From contig NZ_CP028136.1 of assembly GCF_003024155.1 (NCBI RefSeq), positions 2,356,001 to 2,420,000 of the forward strand: DNA of 64,000 nucleotides, given 5' to 3'. Made by a program: the position numbers and the translations under genes. Numbering within the stretch: position 1 is the stretch's first letter; each line of letters begins with the position of its first letter. The notes under the pieces were generated by a model. That model was given only the letters and a program-made list of their open reading frames with translations, was not told the origin of the DNA and did not search any database. Below, piece by piece: positions 25,553 to 34,762 of the stretch. The DNA is from Christiangramia fulva. GTDB taxonomy: Bacteria > Bacteroidota > Bacteroidia > Flavobacteriales > Flavobacteriaceae.

Positions 25553-26802
25553 TGAAGTTTTTTTTATCAAAGATCAATTTTATAGCACTCTTTTTACTAA
25601 CCATCTGCACATCTTGTGGTAATGAAAAGAAGACGACGGGTGAGGAGGCTGTAAACACGGCATCTCAGGAACTCATAGTGCCGAGGGATCTGAAATGGTC
25701 CCAACGAATGATGCTTTCTGAAATGCATCGTTTTCCGGAAGCTTCCAAACTGGACTTTTCAGACAAACCAAAGTGGAGCTATACTAACGGCCTTGTGCTT
25801 AAGGCGGCGCAGGAAGTTTATGAGAAAACCGGCAAGCAGAAGTATTACGATTATATCTACAATTTTGCCGATACGATGGTGACCGATCAAGGTGAAATTC
25901 GCACCTACGATCTGGAAAAACAGAATCTCGATATGCTCAATTCTGGAAATGTCCTGCTTTTTCTTTATCCTAAAACACATAAAGAGCGGTTCCTTAAAGC
26001 TCTCAAAACCTTGAAAAGTCAGATAGATACCCAGCCGCGGACATACGACGGCGGATTTTGGCACAAGAAAAGGTACACCAACCAAATGTGGCTCGATGGG
26101 TTATATATGGCCGAACCATTCTACGCTCATTATACGCAGATGTTTTCAGAAGGTGAAAAAGCCCGGAAAGCCTATAATGATGTGGTGCACCAGTTTGAAC
26201 TTATCCAGCAGCATGCTTTAGATCCTGAAACCGGCCTTTTATACCACGGTTGGGATGCCAGCAAAGAGCAAAAGTGGGCAAATAAAGAAACGGGAACATC
26301 TCCTAATTTCTGGTCCCGGGCTATGGGCTGGTACGGAATGGCCCTCGTAGATGTGCTCGATTATTTACCGGAAGATTTTGAAGGCCGCCAGAAACTGATA
26401 GGCTATTTGAATCAATTTGCCGATGCCATCGTAAAAGTCCAGGATGACAAAACAGGACTTTGGTGGCAGGTTCTTGATAAAGGAGGCAAGGAAGGTAACT
26501 ATTTGGAAGCTTCCGGATCTTCCATGTTTACCTATACGCTGGCCAAGGGAGTGAAAAAAGGCTATCTTCCTGGGAAATACATAGCTAATGCAAAAAAAGC
26601 TTATCAGGGAATCCTGAATAATTTGGTAACTGTAGATGAAAATGGTGTTGTTAATTTGAACCAGGTATGTGCCGTGGCCGGCCTTGGTGGCGATCCTTAT
26701 CGCGACGGAACCTACGAATACTACGTGAATGAAAAGATCCGTTCCAACGATCCAAAAGGAACCGGTCCTTTTATCCTTGCGAGCCTGCAACTCGATGAAT
26801 AA
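25552..26802 (+). CDS. GH105 unsaturated (rhamno)galacturonyl hydrolase
   Basis: 416 residues with a lipoprotein signal ending C-T-S-C. It has the (alpha/alpha)6 barrel of GH88/GH105 proteins such as YteR and YesR: KWSYTNGLVLKAAQEVYEKTG, YDGGFWHKKRYTNQMWLDGLYMAEPFYAHY with the catalytic Asp182 in W-L-D-G, W-S-R-A-M-G-W-Y-G-M-A, and LWWQVLDKGGKEGNYLEASGSSMFTYTLAKG. It removes the delta-4,5-unsaturated galacturonyl unit from the non-reducing end of lyase products by hydration. It is the natural partner of the PL9 and PL10 lyases here. Unlike the cytoplasmic Bacillus enzymes it is a lipoprotein and should act in the periplasm or at the surface. Confidence 0.94.
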   Translation: MKFFLSKINFIALFLLTICTSCGNEKKTTGEEAVNTASQELIVPRDLKWSQRMMLSEMHRFPEASKLDFSDKPKWSYTNGLVLKAAQEVYEKTGKQKYYDYIYNFADTMVTDQGEIRTYDLEKQNLDMLNSGNVLLFLYPKTHKERFLKALKTLKSQIDTQPRTYDGGFWHKKRYTNQMWLDGLYMAEPFYAHYTQMFSEGEKARKAYNDVVHQFELIQQHALDPETGLLYHGWDASKEQKWANKETGTSPNFWSRAMGWYGMALVDVLDYLPEDFEGRQKLIGYLNQFADAIVKVQDDKTGLWWQVLDKGGKEGNYLEASGSSMFTYTLAKGVKKGYLPGKYIANAKKAYQGILNNLVTVDENGVVNLNQVCAVAGLGGDPYRDGTYEYYVNEKIRSNDPKGTGPFILASLQLDE

Positions 26803-26808
26803 AGATTT

Positions 26809-28428
26809 ATGAAAACCTGGTGCTCCTGTATATTATTTTGTTCTTTTTCTCTTCTGGCGCAACAACCTTATAAATCTGAAGTTTGGATGGCCGACAAGGG
26901 AGATGGGACTTATAAGAATCCCGTCCTTTTCGCTGATTATTCCGATCCTGATGTGACACGCGTGGGGGATGATTTTTACATGACCGCCTCCAGTTTTAAC
27001 AATGCCCCGGGATTGCCAATTCTTCACAGTAAAGATATGGTGAACTGGGAATTGATCAATTACGCCCTGCCCATCCAGGTTTCGGAAGCGGAATTTAAGA
27101 CCCCTCAACATGGGAATGGCGTTTGGGCACCGAGCATTCGATACCATAACAATGAATTTTACATCTACTGGGGCGATCCCGATCACGGTATTTATATGGT
27201 GAAAACCAAAGATCCTTATGGAGAATGGGATGAGCCAGTCCTGGTGATGGAAGCAAAAGGAGCCATAGATCCCTGTCCCCTTTGGGATGAGGATGGAAAG
27301 GCTTATTTGGTGCATGCCTGGGCGGGGAGCCGCGCAGGAGTCAAAAGTCTGCTAACCGTCAATAAAATGAATACTGAAGGAACAAAAGTCCTGGACCGGG
27401 GAACGCATGTCTTTGACGGTCATGATGCCAATCCTACTGTGGAAGGTTCCAAGTTCTACAAGCGCAATGGCTATTATTACATTTTTGCACCGGCCGGAGG
27501 TGTGCCTACAGGATGGCAGCTGGCCATGCGTTCCAAAAACATCTATGGTCCTTACGAAGCAAAGAAGGTGCTGGAGCAGGGAAGCACCAATATTAACGGT
27601 CCGCACCAGGGAGCCTGGGTAACTACTCCTGAAGGCGATTCCTGGTTCTATCATTTCCGTGATATGGAAGCCTACGGAAGGGTGGTTTACCTGGAACCGA
27701 TGGAATGGAAAAATGATTGGCCGGTTATTGGGAAGGATTTCGATGGAAATGGAATAGGAGAGCCGGTGGAAACTTATAAAAAGCCTGAAATTAAAGGTAA
27801 AAGTGATAGGACTGCTCCGCAGGAGTCTGATGAATTTGACAAGGATTCCATCGGCTTACAATGGCAGTGGAATGCAAATCCCGAGGTGGTGTGGAAGGCA
27901 AAATTAAGAGGAAGCGATCATCTTCGGCTTTTTTCTATTAAAACTCCGGAAGATGCACCCAATCTCTGGTTGCAGCCTAACCTGTTGCTTCAGAAATTCC
28001 CTGCATCCGAATTTACCGCTACCACCAAATTGTCACTTTTTCCGGAGGAGGCAACCGAAGGAAAGCGTGCTGGCCTTATTATTTTTGGCGAAGACTACGC
28101 TACTCTTTCGCTCACTCACGACAAGCAGGGCTTCCTCATCAGGCAAACAGAAGCTCTGGATGCCGAAGGAGGAAAAGCAGAAACAATTATTGCTGAAAAG
28201 CGTATTGACTCTAATGACATTATTTTTCGGGTGCAGGTTTCTGCACCCGATGCCATCTGCCAGTTTAGCTACAGCTCTGATGGCAAAAAATTCACTGAAA
28301 TCGGAAAAACATTTAAGGCGGTTCCGGGAAAATGGGTCGGTGCCAAAATTGGCCTTTTTAGCGTAAGTACGCAGGAGGCAAAGCGCGGCGGCTATGCCGA
28401 CTTTGACTGGTTTCGGATCACCAAATAA
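26809..28428 (+). CDS. GH43-family glycosidase with C-terminal beta-sandwich
   Basis: 539 residues. A signal peptide ends near L-A-Q (residue 19). The five-bladed propeller domain covers about 35-320: NPVLFADYSDPDVTRVGDDFYMTASSF holds the catalytic base Asp, GAIDPCPLWDEDGKAYLVHAW the pKa-modulating Asp, and P-T-V-E-G-S-K the proposed acid Glu212. The C-terminal part (about 340-535, ending YADFDWFRITK) is the concanavalin-like domain common to GH43 beta-xylosidases and arabinofuranosidases. In a pectin locus it most likely trims arabinose, xylose or galactose side chains; the exact specificity cannot be read from the sequence. Spacing is 6 bp from GH105 and 8 bp to the next gene. Confidence 0.88.
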   Translation: MKTWCSCILFCSFSLLAQQPYKSEVWMADKGDGTYKNPVLFADYSDPDVTRVGDDFYMTASSFNNAPGLPILHSKDMVNWELINYALPIQVSEAEFKTPQHGNGVWAPSIRYHNNEFYIYWGDPDHGIYMVKTKDPYGEWDEPVLVMEAKGAIDPCPLWDEDGKAYLVHAWAGSRAGVKSLLTVNKMNTEGTKVLDRGTHVFDGHDANPTVEGSKFYKRNGYYYIFAPAGGVPTGWQLAMRSKNIYGPYEAKKVLEQGSTNINGPHQGAWVTTPEGDSWFYHFRDMEAYGRVVYLEPMEWKNDWPVIGKDFDGNGIGEPVETYKKPEIKGKSDRTAPQESDEFDKDSIGLQWQWNANPEVVWKAKLRGSDHLRLFSIKTPEDAPNLWLQPNLLLQKFPASEFTATTKLSLFPEEATEGKRAGLIIFGEDYATLSLTHDKQGFLIRQTEALDAEGGKAETIIAEKRIDSNDIIFRVQVSAPDAICQFSYSSDGKKFTEIGKTFKAVPGKWVGAKIGLFSVSTQEAKRGGYADFDWFRITK

Positions 28429-28436
28429 AAAATTAC

Positions 28437-31226
28437 ATGAAAAAATCGATATACATTATTCTGTTCTTTCTTCTCTTTGGATTCCATCACAAGATCCATT
28501 CCCAGGGAATTTCAACGCTGGATTCAAAACTTTATGAGGGCCTCGAATTCAATATGTCTAAGCTTAAAGTTCCACATTTTCCCAAACTTTCGGTAAGCAT
28601 TACCGAATTTGGAGCAATAGGGGACGGAATTTTTAATAATTCCAAAGCTTTTTCTCAGGCTATCAGTAGTGTAAACTCAAAAGGAGGTGGGACTGTAGAA
28701 GTACCTCGCGGCATCTGGTTTACCGGACCAATTGTTCTTAAAAGCAACGTGAACCTGCATCTGCAGGAAGGAGCACTTGTTCTTTTCAGTTCAAATCTTG
28801 ATGATTATTCTTTGGTGAAAACCAGTTTTGAGGGACTCAATACCGTCCGCAATCAATCTCCCATTAGTGCTACAAATGCCGAGAATATAGCTATTACGGG
28901 GAAAGGCATTATCGATGGAAGCGGCGATGCATGGCGGCCGGTGAAAAAAGGGAAAATGGCTCCTGCGAACTGGGAAAATCTGGTGAATTCAGGAGGTGTG
29001 CTTTCAGACGATAAAAAGATGTGGTTTCCTTCCGAAAGTTCAAAAAAAGGCTTCAATAGCAGCAGTAATTTTAATGTTCCAGACCTGATCGATGAAAACA
29101 AACTTAAATCGGTAAAAGATTTCCTCAGGCCAGTGATGGTGAGCATAAGAAATTGCAAAAATGTGCTACTGGACGGGCCAACATTTCAGAATTCTCCTGC
29201 ATGGAACATTCATCCGCTAATGAGCGAGAATATGATTATCCGCAATCTTACGGTTCGCAACCCTTGGTATTCGCAAAACGGAGATGGTCTTGACCTTGAA
29301 TCCTGCCGCAATGTTTTTATCTACAATAACAGCTTTGATGTGGGTGATGATGCCATCTGCCTTAAATCGGGAAAAGATGAGGCAGGGCGCAAACGTGGAA
29401 TGCCTACCGAAAATGTGGTGATAAAGAATAACACTGTCTATCACGCTCACGGCGGATTTGTGGTGGGCAGCGAAATGTCTGGCGGAATAAAGAATATTCA
29501 TGTTTCCAAATGTACTTTCGTTGGTACCGATTCGGGCCTGAGGTTCAAGAGCACCCGCGGCCGGGGCGGAGTGGTAGAGAATATCTACATTTCTAACATC
29601 AATATGGTTAATATTGGTTCCGAAGCTGTGCGCTTCAATATGTTCTATAACGGAAATTCTCCGGTTCTGGATCCCGATGAAAATGCGAAGGACGAAGAGC
29701 GTGATGAGAGCCTGGAACCGGTGACCGAAGAGACTCCTATTTTCCGCAATATTTATATGAAGAATATTTCTTCTACCGGTTCAAAAAAAGCGGCTATTAT
29801 AGTTGGACTTCCTGAAATGAAGTTGGAGAATGCCCATTTGGAAAATTCTCTTTTTGAAGCTGAAGAAGGGATCACCATCATAGATGCTAAGGATATTGGA
29901 TTAAAAAATGTTAAGGTACTTCGGAAGAAAGGACCGGCGCTGGTGATCTACAATAGCAGTGATCTCAATTTTAAGAATTTCAGCTTTAATAAAATTGAAT
30001 CCTTCCCAGCGATAAAAATCCTGGGCAAGAGTGAAAATATCGACTTCTCAAAAAGTGAAATTTCAGAAGCTGAAATCGCCAGGACGATAGAAAAAGCTTC
30101 CGCGGGAAAAAAGAAAAATCTTATTGAAGTAAAAACTTCGGAAGAGCTTAGAGCAGCCCTGGATGAACCAAAACCCGGAGATTCCATCGTGGTGCACGCG
30201 GGCACCTATAAACTTGACGAACGCTTTTATATCAATGATTCCGGCGAAAGTGATAATAAGATCTACCTAATTGGAGATACTTCCGGCGAACGGCCCCTGC
30301 TCGATTTTTCCGCCATGGAAGAAAATTCTTCCAACCAGGGTATTGTTCTTAAAGCAGACAACTGGCACCTGAAAGGCCTCAGGATCTACAATGCCGGCGA
30401 TAATGGAATGCAGGTGCGGGGAAATGACAATATTATAGAATTCTGCAGTTTCTCTGAATGTTCAGACACCGGGCTGCAGCTGGATGATGGTGCTTCCAAT
30501 AACACTATTCTCAACTGCGATTCATTCTACAATGCCGACTCCAAACTGGAAAATGCCGATGGTTTTGCCGTAAAGATGGATGTGGGTTCTGGCAATAAAT
30601 TCATCGGCTGTCGCAGCTGGAACAACCTCGATGATGGCTGGGACGGTTACTTGCGGGAAGCCGATAATATTGAAACCACTTACGAGCATTGCTGGTCTTT
30701 CAATAATGGTTATTTAAAAGATGGCACCAAAGGCAAAGGTGATGGTAATGGCTTTAAGACCGGGGGGAGCGATAATAAGGCGAGAAAGCACAACGCGACC
30801 TACTACCGGTGTATCTCTGTCCATAATGTAGCCGATGGTTTTGACCATAACAGTAACCGGGGGACGGTTAAAATTCTCAATTGCTCGGCCACCGGAAATG
30901 GGCGTAACCTGGCTTTTGCAGAAAAAAATCAGCTGGAGAAGATCGTGATCATGAATACGCTCGTTTTAGGAGAAATGGGCAAATATAATGCTGAGGTTGA
31001 AAAAGTGGAGAACAACAGCTGGCAGATGGATTTCAAGATTAACGAAAATGATTTTGTCTCACTTGATCGGTCTCAACTTTCAGCTCCGCGGAAGAGTGAT
31101 GGCAGCCTTCCTGATATCGATTTTATGCGTCCTAAAAAGAACAGTAAACTTATTGATGCCGGTGAGATACTGGGCAGAAGCTATGAAGGCAAAGCTCCCG
31201 ATCTCGGGGCAATCGAAGTGAAATAA
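28437..31226 (+). CDS. Bifunctional GH28-PL9 fusion: polygalacturonase and pectate lyase in one chain
   Basis: 929 residues with an N-terminal signal (ends at about H-S-Q). Residues about 45-540 are a full GH28 helix: N-G-D-G-L-D (Asp283), G-D-D (Asp304, Asp305), A-H-G-G (His338) and R-F-K (Arg369, Lys371). Residues about 560-929 are a full PL9 helix: A-G-D-N-G-M-Q-V, N-C-D-S-F-Y-N-A-D-S, N-A-D-G-F-A-V-K-M with catalytic Lys713, and N-L-D-D-G-W-D-G-Y. Both active sites look intact. The PL9 half is very like the free PL9 gene at 20767 and ends in the same P-D-L-G-A phrase. The two helices meet without an obvious linker at about 545-560 (ARTIEKASAGKKKN). Hydrolytic and eliminative cleavage of polygalacturonate would be combined in one protein. 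Confidence 0.92.
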   Translation: MKKSIYIILFFLLFGFHHKIHSQGISTLDSKLYEGLEFNMSKLKVPHFPKLSVSITEFGAIGDGIFNNSKAFSQAISSVNSKGGGTVEVPRGIWFTGPIVLKSNVNLHLQEGALVLFSSNLDDYSLVKTSFEGLNTVRNQSPISATNAENIAITGKGIIDGSGDAWRPVKKGKMAPANWENLVNSGGVLSDDKKMWFPSESSKKGFNSSSNFNVPDLIDENKLKSVKDFLRPVMVSIRNCKNVLLDGPTFQNSPAWNIHPLMSENMIIRNLTVRNPWYSQNGDGLDLESCRNVFIYNNSFDVGDDAICLKSGKDEAGRKRGMPTENVVIKNNTVYHAHGGFVVGSEMSGGIKNIHVSKCTFVGTDSGLRFKSTRGRGGVVENIYISNINMVNIGSEAVRFNMFYNGNSPVLDPDENAKDEERDESLEPVTEETPIFRNIYMKNISSTGSKKAAIIVGLPEMKLENAHLENSLFEAEEGITIIDAKDIGLKNVKVLRKKGPALVIYNSSDLNFKNFSFNKIESFPAIKILGKSENIDFSKSEISEAEIARTIEKASAGKKKNLIEVKTSEELRAALDEPKPGDSIVVHAGTYKLDERFYINDSGESDNKIYLIGDTSGERPLLDFSAMEENSSNQGIVLKADNWHLKGLRIYNAGDNGMQVRGNDNIIEFCSFSECSDTGLQLDDGASNNTILNCDSFYNADSKLENADGFAVKMDVGSGNKFIGCRSWNNLDDGWDGYLREADNIETTYEHCWSFNNGYLKDGTKGKGDGNGFKTGGSDNKARKHNATYYRCISVHNVADGFDHNSNRGTVKILNCSATGNGRNLAFAEKNQLEKIVIMNTLVLGEMGKYNAEVEKVENNSWQMDFKINENDFVSLDRSQLSAPRKSDGSLPDIDFMRPKKNSKLIDAGEILGRSYEGKAPDLGAIEVK

Positions 31227-31232
31227 AATGAC

Positions 31233-32045
31233 ATGGGTAAAAGAATTTTATTATCAGTTTTTCTTCTGAGTCTTGTTTTTCTTGCCTTCAGAAGTCAAAG
31301 GAATTCTATCACCGTTTACTTAGTGGGTGATTCTACCATGGCCGATTATACCGGAGATTATGATCCCGGTAAGGATTACATGAAGGAACGTTACCCGCTT
31401 ACCGGCTGGGGACAGGTTTTTCAGCAATTTATGGTGAAGGATAGCCTTGAAGAAGTTTCGGAATTAATAAAAGCCGACAGTGTGATTGTAAAAGATGTTG
31501 CTCGAGGCGGCCGAAGTACCCGAACTTTTTTCCAGGAAGGCCGCTGGAGAAAAGTAGTTGATAATCTGGAAAAAAATGATATTGTAATTATCCAATTTGG
31601 TCATAATGATGCCTCTAAAGATCATCCTGCGCGTTATGTGGATGTGGAGGGCTATAAAGAATTTTTGCGGTTGTTTATCACCCAATCCCGCGAAAAAGGT
31701 GCAATCCCAATAATCCTTACCCCTGTGGCAAGAAATTACCCCTGGAAGGAAGGCCACCTGGAAAATGTTCATGGGGAATATTATCCTGCGGCGATTGATG
31801 TAGCCAGAGAAATGAATGTGAGGCTCATTGACCTCAATAAACGTTCTATGGACAAATTTTCTGAAAAAGGCCGGGATTATGTGACTAAAAATTACTTTAT
31901 GAATCTCCCTGCCCGAAAATATGAAGCTTATCCGGAAGGAGATGATGATAATACACATTTTCAGCCTGAAGGAGCCAAAGCGGTAGCGCAAATGGTTTTC
32001 AACGGCCTGAAAGACTTAAGTGGTCAGGCAAATTCAACAAACTAA
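31233..32045 (+). CDS. Rhamnogalacturonan acetylesterase, CE12-like SGNH hydrolase (copy 1)
   Basis: 270 residues with an N-terminal hydrophobic signal or anchor (residues 5-19). SGNH blocks are complete: Y-L-V-G-D-S-T with nucleophile Ser34, R-G-G-R-S-T-R-T-F-F-Q-E-G-R-W, Q-F-G-H-N-D, and D-N-T-H-F-Q-P-E-G near the C-terminus with the Asp/His pair. This is the CE12 pattern; the enzymes remove acetyl groups from rhamnogalacturonan I or homogalacturonan. It begins 6 bp after the fusion gene. The paralogue at 33979 is shorter and differs in the loop after GDSTMAD. Confidence 0.9.
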   Translation: MGKRILLSVFLLSLVFLAFRSQRNSITVYLVGDSTMADYTGDYDPGKDYMKERYPLTGWGQVFQQFMVKDSLEEVSELIKADSVIVKDVARGGRSTRTFFQEGRWRKVVDNLEKNDIVIIQFGHNDASKDHPARYVDVEGYKEFLRLFITQSREKGAIPIILTPVARNYPWKEGHLENVHGEYYPAAIDVAREMNVRLIDLNKRSMDKFSEKGRDYVTKNYFMNLPARKYEAYPEGDDDNTHFQPEGAKAVAQMVFNGLKDLSGQANSTN

Positions 32046-32058
32046 AAATCGATATGAA

Positions 32059-33948
32059 ATGAAGCTCAGGAAGATATATTTGGTATTGCTCCTATTTTTT
32101 GGAGTGTTTTGGGCGGTAAGTGCTCAGGAAAACCATAAAGTTAAACCCTATACGGTTGCCACGACCTATGTCAAGCTGAAAAAGGATTATCCTTTTATCA
32201 CCCCTGTGGAACCTCTTTCTTCTGAAGAAATTGTTGCGAAGGAGAACGAGGTTTACAAAAAAGTAAATGGGAAAAAGCTGAAGGCTGATGTTTATATGCC
32301 CAGCAGAAATTCTGCGGAAAGATACCCGGCTGTCTTGCTGATCCATGGCGGAGGCTGGCTTACCGGCAGTAAGGAAAATGAACGGATGATGGCCCAGTAT
32401 CTTGCAAAGAATGGCTTTGTGGGTGTAGCTGCGGCTTATCGCCTGGGAAAGGAGGCCAAGTATCCCGCCGCAGTTCTTGACCTGAAAGACGCCCTGAAAT
32501 GGATGCGTGAAAATGCCGAAAAATATCATATAGATACGAATAAGATCGCGGTGCTGGGGGCTTCCGCTGGAGGGCAGCTCGCCACCTTGCTGGGAGTAAC
32601 TGCCGATTCTGACCTCTATAAAACTGGAGATCCTGATGTTTCAGACAAAGTGCAGGCGATCGTGAATATTGATGGGATCCTTTCGTTTGTTCATCCCGAT
32701 GCCGAGGAAGGCTGGATGGCGGCTACCTGGTTTGGCGGATCGCGTTCAGAAAAGCAGGATCTTTGGAAAGAAGCCTCGCCGCTTGAATATGTAGATGAAA
32801 ACACTCCTCCCACCTTGTTCCTGAATAGTTCTTATCCACGTTTTCATGCGGGTCGGGACGACATGATCAAAATTCTGAATAAGAACGGGATCTACAACGA
32901 AGTTCATACCCTTCCGGATACGCCGCATTCCTTTTGGCTGATGCGCCCCTGGTTCGAAACTACCCTGGAGTATACGGTAAATTTCCTCAACAGAACCCTG
33001 AAATATGCTCCAGATCAGCCATATCGGGAGATCACGGTATCCAAAGACGGGAAAGGAGATTTTTCAAGTATCCAGGAAGCCATAAATTCTACGCGTGACC
33101 TAGGGCCGGCAGAAGTCGTTATCCACATCAAAAAAGGCACTTACAACGAAAAAATAGAAATTCCTTCCTGGAAGCACAAACTCACGCTGGTGGGCGAAGA
33201 CCGGGAGAATACGGTCATCACCAACGATGACTTCAGCGGAAAGATCGATTCCCAAACAGGTAAAAAACTGTCCACTTTTACCTCCTACACATTACTTGTA
33301 GAAGGCGACGATATTCATATTCAAAATTTAACTATTAGGAACTCTTCTTGTGGTGAAGGACAGGCAGTGGCCCTGCATGTGGAGGGCGATCGCTTTTTTA
33401 TTAAAGACTGTAATATTCTGGGTTGCCAGGACACCATTTATACCGCCAATGAAGGTAGCAGGCAACTGTATCTGAACTGTTATATTGAAGGCACTACCGA
33501 TTTTATCTTCGGAGAAGCAACTGCGGTTTTTAAGAATTGTACGATAAAAAGCCTCGCCGATTCTTTCGTGACGGCTGCGGCTACTCCCAAAGGCCAGGAA
33601 TTCGGTTATGTTTTTATCAACTGTAAACTCATAGCTGCGGAAGGGGTGAACGAGGTATATCTGGGCAGGCCGTGGCGATCTTATGCAAAAACCGTTTTTA
33701 TAAATTCTGATCTGGGGAACCATATCAGGTCTGAAGGCTGGAATCCGTGGAAAGGAGATGAAATGTTCCCTAATAAAGAAGAAACGGCCTATTATGCCGA
33801 ATACCATAGCACCGGACCCGGTGCTGCACCTGAAAAACGCGTGGAATGGTCTCATCAGCTCTCCTCCGAAGAGGTAGAGAAATATAATTTGGAGAATATT
33901 TTGGGTGGTAAGGATAACTGGAATCCTACTGCAGAAAATAAAAAATAG
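32059..33948 (+). CDS. Two-domain esterase: alpha/beta hydrolase fused to CE8 pectin methylesterase
   Basis: 629 residues from the ATG at 32059 (M-K-L-R-K-I-Y), chosen because a signal peptide ending V-S-A-Q follows directly; an upstream in-frame GTG at 32020 would overlap the previous gene. Residues about 50-310 are an alpha/beta hydrolase of the acetylxylan-esterase/BD-FAE kind, with oxyanion motif H-G-G-G-W, nucleophile Ser169 in G-A-S-A-G-G, and a late Asp and His (G-R-D-D-M; T-P-H-S-F). Residues about 325-625 are a CE8 domain with Asp458 (GCQDT), Asp481 (TDFIFGE) and Arg537 (GRPW). The protein probably removes acetyl and methyl esters from the same pectin chain. It is in line with two CE12 genes, 13 bp after the first and 30 bp before the second. 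Confidence 0.9.
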   Translation: MKLRKIYLVLLLFFGVFWAVSAQENHKVKPYTVATTYVKLKKDYPFITPVEPLSSEEIVAKENEVYKKVNGKKLKADVYMPSRNSAERYPAVLLIHGGGWLTGSKENERMMAQYLAKNGFVGVAAAYRLGKEAKYPAAVLDLKDALKWMRENAEKYHIDTNKIAVLGASAGGQLATLLGVTADSDLYKTGDPDVSDKVQAIVNIDGILSFVHPDAEEGWMAATWFGGSRSEKQDLWKEASPLEYVDENTPPTLFLNSSYPRFHAGRDDMIKILNKNGIYNEVHTLPDTPHSFWLMRPWFETTLEYTVNFLNRTLKYAPDQPYREITVSKDGKGDFSSIQEAINSTRDLGPAEVVIHIKKGTYNEKIEIPSWKHKLTLVGEDRENTVITNDDFSGKIDSQTGKKLSTFTSYTLLVEGDDIHIQNLTIRNSSCGEGQAVALHVEGDRFFIKDCNILGCQDTIYTANEGSRQLYLNCYIEGTTDFIFGEATAVFKNCTIKSLADSFVTAAATPKGQEFGYVFINCKLIAAEGVNEVYLGRPWRSYAKTVFINSDLGNHIRSEGWNPWKGDEMFPNKEETAYYAEYHSTGPGAAPEKRVEWSHQLSSEEVEKYNLENILGGKDNWNPTAENKK

Positions 33949-33978
33949 AGGAATTAATTTTTAAAATAACTATTCAAA

Positions 33979-34749
33979 ATGAAGAAAATAATAGCCAGTA
34001 TGCTGATCTTGTTTTCACTAACGATATCAGCACAGCAGAAGCCGACCCTCTATCTCATTGGCGATTCAACAATGGCTGACAAAAAAGATCCAGATGTTAA
34101 TCCTGAACACGGATGGGGCCAAATGCTACCGGAATTGATGACTTCAGATATAAAAGTTGAGAACCACGCGGTAAATGGCCGCAGTTCAAGAAGTTTTATT
34201 GATGAAGGACGCTGGAAAACGGTGAAAGACAAGCTTCAGAAAGGAGATTACGTTTTTATCCAATTTGGGCATAATGATGAAAAAATAAAAGATTCCACAA
34301 GATTCACCAATCCCTATACCCAATATTGGCACAATCTGGAGAAGTTTGTACAGGAGACCCGTGAAAAAGGAGCGACTCCAATTCTGCTGAGCTCTATCGT
34401 GCGACGCAATTTCAATGAAAATGGAGTACTGGTTGATACCCACGGCGATTATCCGCTGGTGACAAGGCTGGTCGCGCAAAAAATGGACGTTCCCTTTATT
34501 GATATGGGGTGGCTTACAGAACGCCTGGAAATGCAGTACGGCCCGGAAGGTTCAAAGAAGCTTCACCTACATTTGGAGCCGGGAGATGATCCTTATGAGC
34601 CTAAAGGTAGACATGACGACACGCACCTTTCAGAATTAGGCGCCACCCTGGAAGCGAGCCTGGCACTGAAAGCTGCTGCGCGGCAGGATCTGGGGCTTCA
34701 AAAATATATCAAGCCAGAGGTTTTGTCAAAGGAAATACTTGAAGATTAA
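33979..34749 (+). CDS. Rhamnogalacturonan acetylesterase, CE12 (copy 2)
   Basis: 256 residues with a cleavable signal ending I-S-A-Q (residue 19). SGNH blocks: Y-L-I-G-D-S-T with nucleophile Ser30, N-G-R-S-S-R-S-F-I-D-E-G-R-W, Q-F-G-H-N-D, and H-D-D-T-H-L-S-E-L-G-A. It is closer to characterised bacterial CE12 enzymes than copy 1 and ends soon after the His. It removes acetyl groups from rhamnogalacturonan. Two CE12 enzymes plus the esterase fusion suggest the target pectin is heavily acetylated. Confidence 0.93.
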   Translation: MKKIIASMLILFSLTISAQQKPTLYLIGDSTMADKKDPDVNPEHGWGQMLPELMTSDIKVENHAVNGRSSRSFIDEGRWKTVKDKLQKGDYVFIQFGHNDEKIKDSTRFTNPYTQYWHNLEKFVQETREKGATPILLSSIVRRNFNENGVLVDTHGDYPLVTRLVAQKMDVPFIDMGWLTERLEMQYGPEGSKKLHLHLEPGDDPYEPKGRHDDTHLSELGATLEASLALKAAARQDLGLQKYIKPEVLSKEILED

Positions 34750-34762
34750 ATCATAATCAATT

